Assembly: GCF_001667115.1 (NCBI RefSeq)
Contig: NZ_LZIJ01000171.1
Span: forward strand, 212,882 to 276,881
Origin: Mycobacterium sp. 852002-51163_SCH5372311
GTDB taxonomy: Bacteria; Actinomycetota; Actinomycetes; Mycobacteriales; Mycobacteriaceae
Reading direction: 5' to 3'
Length of the DNA stretch: 64,000 bases
The position numbers and the translations under genes were made by a program. Numbering within the stretch: position 1 is the stretch's first letter; each line of letters opens with the position of its first letter. The notes below the pieces were generated by a model. That model had not been told where the DNA came from and did no database searches. It saw only the letters and a list, made by a program, of their open reading frames with translations. Shown here piece after piece: positions 1 to 7,296 of the stretch.

Positions 1-1371
1 CCGGACCGGCCGATCGCGTTCGTCGACGCCGACGGGGTGCCGTTCATCGACCTGAAGATCAACTCCCACGGGATGGGCCATCCGCCGCAGCAGTTCCTGT
101 ATCAGCCCGCGGTGGATCAGGTGCTGCGCGACGGAGTGAGCCGGTTGCCGAATGTCGAGGTGCTCGTGGAACACGAGTGCCTGCGGACAGTCACGAAAGA
201 CGACGCCGTCGAGCTGATGCTGGCCGACCTGCGTACCGACACATTGAAACGCCTGCGTGCCTCATACGTCATCGCCGCTGACGGCGGCTCGTCCCCGACC
301 CGTGGGCAGTTGGGCGTCGGCTATTCCGGACGCACGTACGCCGAGCGCTGGGTCGTCATCGACACCAAAGTGATACGGCCGTGGGACGCACACGACCGAT
401 TGCGGTTCCACTGCGATCCGGCACGTCCCACCGTCGACTGCCCGACCCCGCTTGGCCATCACCGTTGGGAGTATCCAGCCCGCGAAGGTGAGGACGCCTC
501 GAAGCTGGTTTCCGACGCGGAGGTCTGGAAGGTCCTCAACGCCCAGGGCATCACCGAGGACGAGGTCGAGATATTGCGCGCCGTGGTCTACTGCCATCAC
601 GTCCGCGTCGCCGACCGTTGGCGGGTCGGACGGGTCTTCTTGGCCGGCGACGCGGCCCACGCCATGCCGCCATGGATCGGTCAAGGCATGTCGGCGGGTG
701 TGCGCGATGCGGCCAACCTGTGCTGGAAGCTCGCCGCCGTGCTGCGCGGACAGGCGCCCGACTCGCTGCTGGACTCCTATCAGGCCGAACGCAAGCCGCA
801 CGTCACAGAGGTGACGAGGCGCGCGGTGTTCGTCGGCCGGATCATCACGGAACGCAACAAAGCCATTGCCGCCCTTCGCAATCACGCCGGCCGGGCCATC
901 ATGCCGTTAGCAGCCGTGACGAATCGGTTGCAGAAATCGATGTGGGTTCCCGAGGCGCGCTATAGGGACGGTTTCCTGGTAGCAGGTCACCGCGCGGCCG
1001 GCTGGCAGATCCCCCAACCGTGGGTCGTCGACGCCGATGGCGCCACTGTCCGCCTCGACGACGCCCTCGCCGGGCAGTGGACACTGCTCTACACCGGGGT
1101 AGCACCCGCAGGTCGGCGAGCCTGGATTGAATCAGGCGTGCCGGCGATTCAACTGATCGGCCCGCAGGATGGTCCCAGCCCGAACGCAATCCGCGATAGA
1201 GACGGAACTCTGCTGCACTGGCTTAGCCGGAAGAAGGCGGCGGCCGTGGTGGTACGTCCCGACGGATTCATCTACGCCGCAACTGAACCCGGGAAACCGC
1301 TACCGCCGCCACCGGCCGGCTACGCCGCTGGCGTCTCACATCCCACGACCGTGACAGGGGCAATCGCATGA
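1..1371 (+). CDS. FAD-dependent aromatic hydroxylase (MhpA/PheA family), 5' end outside window
   Basis: The frame is open from base 1, so the N-terminus with the first FAD-binding motif is missing; 456 residues are visible. The family hydroxylates phenolic rings with NAD(P)H and O2. The DG motif (AADGGSSP, gac at 280-282) and the second FAD motif (LAGDAAHAMPP followed by GQGM, GD at 646-651) are intact, and a thioredoxin-like C-terminal region typical of MhpA/PheA enzymes follows. Its last 4 bases overlap the next gene (ATGA), which encodes a meta-cleavage hydrolase, and an extradiol dioxygenase comes after that. I infer that it makes the catechol-type substrate for ring cleavage. The exact substrate cannot be read from sequence. 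Confidence 0.85.
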   Translation, partial: PDRPIAFVDADGVPFIDLKINSHGMGHPPQQFLYQPAVDQVLRDGVSRLPNVEVLVEHECLRTVTKDDAVELMLADLRTDTLKRLRASYVIAADGGSSPTRGQLGVGYSGRTYAERWVVIDTKVIRPWDAHDRLRFHCDPARPTVDCPTPLGHHRWEYPAREGEDASKLVSDAEVWKVLNAQGITEDEVEILRAVVYCHHVRVADRWRVGRVFLAGDAAHAMPPWIGQGMSAGVRDAANLCWKLAAVLRGQAPDSLLDSYQAERKPHVTEVTRRAVFVGRIITERNKAIAALRNHAGRAIMPLAAVTNRLQKSMWVPEARYRDGFLVAGHRAAGWQIPQPWVVDADGATVRLDDALAGQWTLLYTGVAPAGRRAWIESGVPAIQLIGPQDGPSPNAIRDRDGTLLHWLSRKKAAAVVVRPDGFIYAATEPGKPLPPPPAGYAAGVSHPTTVTGAIA

Positions 1372-2240
1372 CGACCACCGCACTCGACGAACGCACCGTC
1401 ATGGTCGCGGGCAAGCCGATCTTCTACGTCGAAACAGGTAGCGGTCCAACAGTGGTGATGCTGCACGGCGGCGGACCCGGCGCCTCCGGAGTGTCCAACT
1501 ATTCGCGCAACATCGACGCGCTCGCCCAACGGTTCCGGGTGATCGTTCCCGATATGCCGGGATATGGCCGCTCCGACAAGGCAATTGATCAGTCAGACCC
1601 GTTCGGCTACCTGGCCGACATGATCCGCGGACTGCTCGACGAACTGCGCATCGAATCCTCGCACTTGATCGGCAACTCGTACGGCGGCGCGGCGGCGCTG
1701 CGGCTGGCGCTGGACACACAGCACCGAGTGGACAAGCTGGTGCTGATGGGTCCCGGCGGGATCGGGACCACCAGAAGCGCACCGACCGCGGGGCTGAAAA
1801 GCCTGCTGTCCTATTACGGCGGCGATGGACCCAACCGCACGAAGCTGGAGACCTTCATCCGCACGTATCTGGTTTACGACGGTGCTTCGGTCCCCGACGA
1901 ATTGATCGACCTGCGATACCAGGCGTCGATCGAGCCCGACGTGGTGGCCGACCCGCCCCTGCGCCGCCCGTCGGGGCCGCTGGCCCTGCGCACGCTATGG
2001 CGCATGGACCTCACCCGCGACAAGCGTCTCAAGCGACTGCCCACTCCGACCCTGATCCTGTGGGGCCGCGACGATAAGGTCAACCGGCCCACCGGCGGAC
2101 CCATGCTGCTCAACTCGCTGCCCAACGCGCAATTGGTCATGACCTCACACACCGGTCACTGGATGCAGTGGGAACGCGCCGAGCTGTTCAACCAGCTCGT
2201 ATGCGAATTCCTCGCCGGCAGTGGCGGTTTCGCATCATGA
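1368..2240 (+). CDS. alpha/beta hydrolase, meta-cleavage product (C-C bond) hydrolase, HsaD/MhpC-like
   Basis: A 290-residue alpha/beta hydrolase of the normal length for C-C hydrolases that split 2-hydroxy-6-oxo-dienoates after extradiol cleavage. The oxyanion loop HGGGPGASG is at about 33-41, the nucleophile elbow GNSYGG has Ser104, the acid is in WGRDDKVNR near residue 227 and the base His is in SHTGHWMQW near 262. The start overlaps the hydroxylase stop by 4 bp, and its stop overlaps the dioxygenase start as ATGA, so the three genes form one translationally coupled unit. HsaD (steroid) and MhpC (phenylpropionate) are equally possible relatives. Confidence 0.87.
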   Translation: MTTTALDERTVMVAGKPIFYVETGSGPTVVMLHGGGPGASGVSNYSRNIDALAQRFRVIVPDMPGYGRSDKAIDQSDPFGYLADMIRGLLDELRIESSHLIGNSYGGAAALRLALDTQHRVDKLVLMGPGGIGTTRSAPTAGLKSLLSYYGGDGPNRTKLETFIRTYLVYDGASVPDELIDLRYQASIEPDVVADPPLRRPSGPLALRTLWRMDLTRDKRLKRLPTPTLILWGRDDKVNRPTGGPMLLNSLPNAQLVMTSHTGHWMQWERAELFNQLVCEFLAGSGGFAS

Positions 2241-3262
2241 CCGCGCCGGCGAAGTCGGTGTTCGGCTCGGTTTTTGGTAAAGTCGAGCTCGGCTACATCG
2301 TCATCGAGACCGACAAGTTCGCCGATTGGCGCCGGTTCGGCCGTGACGCCATCGGAATGCATCTGGACGACGTTCTTCCCGACGTCATGCGATTTCGCCT
2401 GGACGACAACGAATGCCGCTTTCTGCTACGTCGGGGGCCGGCCGAAGACGTGGTCGCCCTGGGCTGGCAACTCAATGAGCACGAGACGTTCGACGAAATC
2501 GTCGACCGCGTCAGGCGCCACGGCGTGCCGATCACCGAGGGCACAACAGAAGAAGCCGCGCTGCGAGGTGTGGAACGCATGGCCCGCTTCCCCGGGCCCA
2601 ACGGGCTTGCGCAGGAGATCTTCACCGCCCCCCGCTCCAGCGCCACACCGCTGGACATGGCGGTGCGCGGCGGCTTCGTCACCGCGACCGGCGGAATCGG
2701 CCATGTCGCCGTCACGTCGAAGAAGCCGCAACAGGTGCGCGGCTACTACGGCACGGTGTTCGACGCCCGCCTATCCGACTACATCGACGAGACCATTAGC
2801 GGCTTGAAATTCAAGATCCGCTTCCTGCGGGTCAACCAGCGCCACCACTCGGTAGCGATCGCGGCGGTGAACCGGCTGCCGATCAACCCGATACGTACCC
2901 GGGTGCAGCACCTCAATATTCAGGTCGCAGATCTCGACGACATGGTCGCTTCCTACCAGCGCGTCAAAGAACTCGGGTTTCATATGGCGCTCGCGGTCGG
3001 CCAACACACCAACGACCGCGAACTGTCCTTCTACGCGATGACGCCTTCAGGGTTCGAATGGGAAGTCGGCTGGAATCCCATCGTGGTCGACGAAAGCACT
3101 TGGGAGCCGACGACTCATCAGGGAATCAGTATCTGGGGTCATACTCGGGAGGGCGAGCGGATCATCGACAAGCTGGCGCAATTCAAGACCGCGGGACAAT
3201 CATTGCTGCATCGCGAGAACGCTGTCCGAGCGCTGGCCGGCGCCGGTATCCCCGACGACTGA
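2237..3262 (+). CDS. Type I (VOC-fold) extradiol ring-cleavage dioxygenase
   Basis: Cleaves a catechol-type ring next to the hydroxyls using Fe(II) and O2. The protein has 341 residues from the ATG at 2237, which overlaps the preceding stop; longer starts would run into the hydrolase gene. There are two vicinal-oxygen-chelate halves. The C-terminal half carries the expected metal triad: His156 (GIGHVAV), His225 (VQHLNIQ) and Glu274 (SGFEWEVGW). This matches the spacing of BphC-type enzymes. Together with the flavin hydroxylase and C-C hydrolase it makes a core meta-cleavage route. MhpB-type enzymes are type II, so the pathway is not a plain mhp copy. Confidence 0.88.
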   Translation: MTAPAKSVFGSVFGKVELGYIVIETDKFADWRRFGRDAIGMHLDDVLPDVMRFRLDDNECRFLLRRGPAEDVVALGWQLNEHETFDEIVDRVRRHGVPITEGTTEEAALRGVERMARFPGPNGLAQEIFTAPRSSATPLDMAVRGGFVTATGGIGHVAVTSKKPQQVRGYYGTVFDARLSDYIDETISGLKFKIRFLRVNQRHHSVAIAAVNRLPINPIRTRVQHLNIQVADLDDMVASYQRVKELGFHMALAVGQHTNDRELSFYAMTPSGFEWEVGWNPIVVDESTWEPTTHQGISIWGHTREGERIIDKLAQFKTAGQSLLHRENAVRALAGAGIPDD

Positions 3263-3274
3263 CGGGAGGCGATC

Positions 3275-4306
3275 ATGCTACGCATCGACACTCACCATCA
3301 CATGATTCCGCCCGACTACCGGAAAGCGTTGCAAAAAGCAGGAATCGACGAATCCGGCGGACGCGCGGTGCCCGATTGGACCCCCGAGGCGTCATTGCAA
3401 ACCATGGCCGAGCTAGACGTCGGCGCCGCCATCCTCTCGGTCTCCACACCCGGTACCGCATTCCTGCCCAACCCGGCCGATGCCGCCGCGCTGGCGCGAG
3501 ACCTCAACGATTACAGCGCCGATCTGGTTGCCGCGCAGCCAGATCGGTTCGGATTCTTTGCCACCGTCCCGATGCCTGGTAGCGGCCATTCCGTTGCAGA
3601 AATTGGACGCGCGCTCGACGAACTCAAGGCCGACGGTGTCGTGCTGCTGGCGAACAACGCGGGTGTCTATTTGGGACAGGACGGCCAAGACCCGCTGTTC
3701 GAGGTTCTCAACGACCGCCGCGCGGTGGTGTTCATCCATCCTGCCGAATTGCCAGGGCCAACCGTACCCGGCGTCGCGCCCTTCGCCGCCGACTTCCTGC
3801 TCGACACCACCCGCGCAGCATACCTGTTGGTGCGCAACGGGATAAGGCGACGTTATCCGGATATCAAGTTCATCCTCAGCCACGCCGGTGGTTTCGTTCC
3901 GTACGCCAGCCATCGGATGGCGTTGGCGATCACCGCAGACACGGGACGCAGCCCTGCCGATTCGCTCGACGATTTCTCCAGCTTCTACTTCGACACCGCC
4001 CTGTCCTCCAGTGCCGCAGCTCTACCGACGCTGCTGGCCTTCGCCAAGCCGGGTCATATCACGTTCGGCTCGGACTGGCCGTTCGCGCCCGTCGCCGCCG
4101 GCAAGCTGTTCGCGGCTGGGCTGGAAACCTACCCTGGGATCGACGCCGGCACGCGTTCGGCGATCGACCGCACCAACGCGCTCTGGTTGTTCCCGCGGTT
4201 CGGCACTGCGCCACAACCGATTACGCAGCCGACTGTCCAGCGGCTACGACACACGGTCAGCCGTGGCGCGATGCGGGTCGTCGCGCGCCTGATGAGCACC
4301 GGCTGA
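3275..4306 (+). CDS. Amidohydrolase-2 family protein (ACMSD-like decarboxylase/hydrolase)
   Basis: A 343-residue TIM-barrel metal-dependent hydrolase. The HxH motif is at the very start (His7 and His9 in DTHHHM), the barrel His is in SHAGG (His203) and the terminal Asp is in FGSDWPF (Asp267). The family includes 2-amino-3-carboxymuconate semialdehyde decarboxylase and aromatic acid decarboxylases. The start has a good Shine-Dalgarno (gggagg) and lies 12 bp behind the dioxygenase, so it probably belongs to the same operon and acts on a ring-cleavage or carboxylated aromatic intermediate. The substrate is inferred only from its neighbours. Confidence 0.83.
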   Translation: MLRIDTHHHMIPPDYRKALQKAGIDESGGRAVPDWTPEASLQTMAELDVGAAILSVSTPGTAFLPNPADAAALARDLNDYSADLVAAQPDRFGFFATVPMPGSGHSVAEIGRALDELKADGVVLLANNAGVYLGQDGQDPLFEVLNDRRAVVFIHPAELPGPTVPGVAPFAADFLLDTTRAAYLLVRNGIRRRYPDIKFILSHAGGFVPYASHRMALAITADTGRSPADSLDDFSSFYFDTALSSSAAALPTLLAFAKPGHITFGSDWPFAPVAAGKLFAAGLETYPGIDAGTRSAIDRTNALWLFPRFGTAPQPITQPTVQRLRHTVSRGAMRVVARLMSTG

Positions 4307-4323
4307 CCGCGGCTCATTCAGCC
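4301..4323. terminator. Weak bidirectional hairpin spanning two convergent stop codons
   Basis: GGCTGA (4301-4306) and TCAGCC (4318-4323) form a perfect 6-bp inverted repeat around an 11-base loop. Each arm contains the stop codon of one of the two convergent genes. There is no T run, as is usual in mycobacteria. Termination is an inference from position only. Confidence 0.3.
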
Positions 4324-5175
4324 AGCTACGGCGTTCAACTGCTCGCGCGTGTCATGGTCGAGTTGGATGTCGGCGGCGGCCATGTTCTCCTCCAGATGCC
4401 GCACCGACGAAGTTCCCGGGATCAACAGGATGTTAGGGGCCACGCTCAGGGTCCACGCCAGCGCGATCTGGGCCGGAGTACGGCCGAGTTGCGCAGCCGC
4501 CCTTCGAATCACATCGTTACCCAACACCGGATTCGACGGCACGAACGCCGATCCCAAGGGAAAGAACGGGACGAACGCAATACCGCGCTTCCGGCACTCG
4601 TCCAGCACGTCCTGCGAAGACCGGTGGACCAGGTTGAAAGCGTTTTGCACACAGTCGATTTCGGTGCGACCCAGCGCGTACCGAAGATGTTCGAGTTTCA
4701 CCTCGCTCAGGCCGATTCCGCCGATCAGCCCCTCGTCGCGAGCGGCGATCATGACCGAAAGCTGTTCGTCGAAGCGCTGATCCGGCCCTTCGCTGTCCAT
4801 CAGCCGCAGGTTGACCACGGCCAACTGGTCGATATCGAGGGCGCGCAAGTTGGTATCGATGTCCCGGCGCAGATCGGCAGGTTCGGAGGCCGCCAGCCAA
4901 CCGCCGGCATCGTCGCGGCGTGCGCCGACCTTGCTCACCAGTGCCAAGTTCTCCGGATACGGATGCAGTGCCTCCCGGATGAGTTCGTTGGCGACGTCGG
5001 GACCGTAGAACTGGGCGGTGTCGATGTGGTCGACGCCGAGTTCGACGGCGCGCCGCAACACGGCCAGCGCCTCGTCCCGGTCCCGCGGCGGGCCGAACGC
5101 GTTCGGGCCCGGCAGTTGCATGGCGCCGAAGCCGATACGGCCGACCGAAAACCCACCAAGTGGGAAGGAATCCAT
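4318..5175 (-). CDS. Aldo/keto reductase family oxidoreductase
   Basis: A 285-residue NADPH-dependent aldo/keto reductase barrel. Catalytic Asp52 and Tyr57 lie in DHIDTAQFYG and Lys82 in LVSKVG. The usual catalytic His position reads VVNLRL, so Asn stands where His is expected, as in some actinobacterial subgroups. The C-terminal segment GTSSVRHLEENMAA resembles the NADPH-binding end of the family. The gene is divergent from the AcuI-like reductase with only 22 bp between start codons, and convergent with the amidohydrolase. Its start fits a leaderless transcript (TAACCT, 6 bases, ATG). The substrate is unknown. Confidence 0.85.
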   Translation of the reverse strand: MDSFPLGGFSVGRIGFGAMQLPGPNAFGPPRDRDEALAVLRRAVELGVDHIDTAQFYGPDVANELIREALHPYPENLALVSKVGARRDDAGGWLAASEPADLRRDIDTNLRALDIDQLAVVNLRLMDSEGPDQRFDEQLSVMIAARDEGLIGGIGLSEVKLEHLRYALGRTEIDCVQNAFNLVHRSSQDVLDECRKRGIAFVPFFPLGSAFVPSNPVLGNDVIRRAAAQLGRTPAQIALAWTLSVAPNILLIPGTSSVRHLEENMAAADIQLDHDTREQLNAVAG

Positions 5176-5181
5176 CAGATG

Positions 5182-5191
5182 AGGTTAGCGT
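5182..5191. promoter_or_regulatory. Overlapping -10 elements of two divergent leaderless promoters
   Basis: On the plus strand TAGCGT (5186-5191) is followed by 6 bases and the ATG at 5198. On the minus strand TAACCT (plus 5182-5187) is followed by 6 bases and the ATG at 5175. Both match the mycobacterial TANNNT -10 rule with a transcription start on the first base of the start codon. The two hexamers share 2 bp, so the promoters should exclude each other. The pattern is seen directly; use is inferred. Confidence 0.55.
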
Positions 5192-5197
5192 CGCATC

Positions 5198-6196
5198 ATG
5201 GACACGTTTCAAGCGCTGGTCGCACGCCAAGACGGAGATCGGATAACCGCGTCGGTCGAGACGCTGAATGCCACCGACCTGCCGCCCGGTGACGTGACCA
5301 TCCGGGTGCTGTATTCGAGCGTCAACTACAAAGACGCGCTGGCATTGACTCCCGGTGGCGGTGTGGTGCGCAACTACCCCGTCGTCCCGGGCATCGACCT
5401 GACCGGCGAGGTAGTCGAGTCGCACTCGCCCGACTTCAAAGTCGGCGACACGGTACTCGCCCACGGCTACCAGATCGGCACCGGCCACCATGGGGGCTAT
5501 GCGGAGTACGCCCGACTGCCATCCGATCAGGTGGTGGCGCTCGGCTCATTGAGCCCGTACGACGGAGCCACGATCGGCACTGCCGGCTTCACCGCCGCGA
5601 TGAGCGTCCAGGCGCTCATCGACTGGGGCGTCGCTCCCGACGCGGGTCCCGTCGTCGTCACCGGCGCGTCTGGCGGCGTCGGGTCGGTCAGTGTGGACCT
5701 GTTGTCGTCTGCCGGCTACCAGGTCGTGGCGTCGAGCGGCAAGGCTGACGCCGCCGAACGACTGAAAAGTCTTGGCGCTGCTGATGTTATCGGTCGGCTG
5801 CCCGCCGATCCGGACGCCAAGCCGCGGCCACTGGCCAAGGCGCGCTGGGCGGCCGGAGTGGACTGCGTGGGCGGCGCCACGCTGGCCGATGTGCTCAGCA
5901 CCGTCGACTACGGCGGCGCCGTGGCCGCCAGCGGCCTCACCGGCGGCGCCGCCCTGCACACCACGGTGATGCCGTTCATCCTGCGCGGCGTGGCACTGCT
6001 GGGGATGGATTCCGTCCAGATGCCCATCGGCCGGCGCCGGGAGCTCTGGGCCCGGCTCGGCGACTCGTTGCGGCCACGCCGGCTGGACTCGATCACCTGC
6101 GACGTCGATGTCAAGGATGTCCTCGACGTGGTTGACCAGCTTCGGGCGGGGACATTCTCCGGCCGGGGGGTGGTGCGGGTCGCGGGTGGGTTCTGA
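5198..6196 (+). CDS. Acrylyl-CoA reductase / YhdH-AcuI family NADPH oxidoreductase
   Basis: A 332-residue zinc-free medium-chain dehydrogenase. The N-terminal substrate domain has the AcuI/YhdH signature SSVNYKDALAL, followed by PGIDLTGEV and HGGYAEYARL; the Rossmann domain has TGASGGVGSVSVDLL near 150-165. AcuI reduces acryloyl-CoA to propionyl-CoA with NADPH; YhdH is its E. coli homologue. The start is fixed by a TANNNT -10 six bases upstream of the ATG, implying leaderless mRNA. It may clear reactive enoyl-CoA or quinone intermediates from the neighbouring catabolic clusters, but this is inference. Confidence 0.82.
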   Translation: MDTFQALVARQDGDRITASVETLNATDLPPGDVTIRVLYSSVNYKDALALTPGGGVVRNYPVVPGIDLTGEVVESHSPDFKVGDTVLAHGYQIGTGHHGGYAEYARLPSDQVVALGSLSPYDGATIGTAGFTAAMSVQALIDWGVAPDAGPVVVTGASGGVGSVSVDLLSSAGYQVVASSGKADAAERLKSLGAADVIGRLPADPDAKPRPLAKARWAAGVDCVGGATLADVLSTVDYGGAVAASGLTGGAALHTTVMPFILRGVALLGMDSVQMPIGRRRELWARLGDSLRPRRLDSITCDVDVKDVLDVVDQLRAGTFSGRGVVRVAGGF

Positions 6197-6204
6197 ACTG
6201 GAAG

Positions 6205-6210
6205 TACATT
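6205..6210 (+). promoter_or_regulatory. -10 element (TACATT) of a leaderless promoter
   Basis: TACATT at 6205-6210 is followed by 7 bases and the ATG at 6218, the spacing of mycobacterial leaderless promoters. It overlaps the possible TTG start at 6209, which argues for the ATG as the true start. No clear -35 is seen. Confidence 0.45.
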
Positions 6211-6217
6211 GTTCGGC

Positions 6218-7189
6218 ATGCGCGCGGCACGGGTGACTCGGCTTGACGGTCCGGATGCGATCGAGGTGGTGGAGGTCGATGAACCCGCCCATGACGGCGT
6301 GGTCGTTGATGTGCACGCCGCCGGCGTAGCGTTCCCCGACGCGCTCCTGACCCGCGGTCTCTACCAGTACAAGCCGAATCCGCCGTTCGTGCTCGGAGCC
6401 GAGATCGCCGGAGTGGTTCGATCGGCACCGGACGGCAGCCAATGGCAGCCCGGTGACCGCGTCGTCGGATTGACGATGCTCACCGGCGGCATGGCCGAGG
6501 TCGCCGTGTTGGCGCCGGACCGGACGTTCCGGCTACCGGACAACGTCAGCTTCGAGGCCGGCGCCGGCGTGCTGTTCAACGACCTGACCGTGTACTTCGC
6601 GCTGACCGTGCGGGGCCGGCTGCAGCAGGACGAAACGGTACTGGTGCACGGAGCCGCGGGCGGGATCGGAACATCGGCGCTGCGACTGGCGCCCGCGCTC
6701 GAGGCCTCCCGCACCATCGCCGTGGTGAGCACCGAGGAGAAGGGCCAGATCGCGACGGCGGCCGGTGCCACCGACGTGGTGTTGGCCGACGGGTTCAAGG
6801 ACGCCGTCAAGGAGTTGACGAACGGGCGGGGAGTCGACATCGTCGTCGACCCGGTCGGTGGCGACCGGATGACTGACTCGCTGCGCTCGCTGGCTCCGGG
6901 AGGCCGGCTGCTGGTGATTGGCTTCACCGGCGGCGATATTCCGACGGTGAAGGTAAACCGCCTGCTGCTCAACAACATTGACGTGGTCGGCGTCGGCTGG
7001 GGCGCTTGGACGGCGACGCATCCCGGCGCGCTAGCCGAGCAGTGGGCCGGACTGGAGCAGTTGCTCACCTCCGGCCGACTCGCGCCTCCCGAGCCGGCGG
7101 TCTACCCGCTGGACGAAGCCGCCGCGGCGGTCGCGTCACTGGAGAATCGCACCGCCAAAGGAAAAGTCGTAGTACGCGTGCGCGGCTGA
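6218..7189 (+). CDS. fadB4: NADPH:quinone oxidoreductase-family reductase, FadB4-like
   Basis: A 323-residue zinc-independent medium-chain reductase. The N-terminal GroES-like domain includes VLGAEIAGVV, and the Rossmann domain carries VHGAAGGIGTSALRLA and VDIVVDPVGG. It closely resembles M. tuberculosis FadB4 (Rv3141) as I remember it, and it keeps the relative order fadB4 then response regulator then nuo, although about 11 kb of other genes sit between here. I chose ATG 6218 over TTG 6209 because a -10 element ends 7 bases before it. Despite its name, FadB4 is a quinone/enone reductase rather than a beta-oxidation FadB. Confidence 0.8.
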   Translation: MRAARVTRLDGPDAIEVVEVDEPAHDGVVVDVHAAGVAFPDALLTRGLYQYKPNPPFVLGAEIAGVVRSAPDGSQWQPGDRVVGLTMLTGGMAEVAVLAPDRTFRLPDNVSFEAGAGVLFNDLTVYFALTVRGRLQQDETVLVHGAAGGIGTSALRLAPALEASRTIAVVSTEEKGQIATAAGATDVVLADGFKDAVKELTNGRGVDIVVDPVGGDRMTDSLRSLAPGGRLLVIGFTGGDIPTVKVNRLLLNNIDVVGVGWGAWTATHPGALAEQWAGLEQLLTSGRLAPPEPAVYPLDEAAAAVASLENRTAKGKVVVRVRG

Positions 7190-7296
7190 CGGTCCCCCGG
7201 GCCGTTGTCCGCTGCCGCGGGCGATCACTCAAAACGTACGCTGGACCGGCATTTGGGGCACTCGCGCACCCAGGCGAGCTTGTAGCCGGACCCGCC

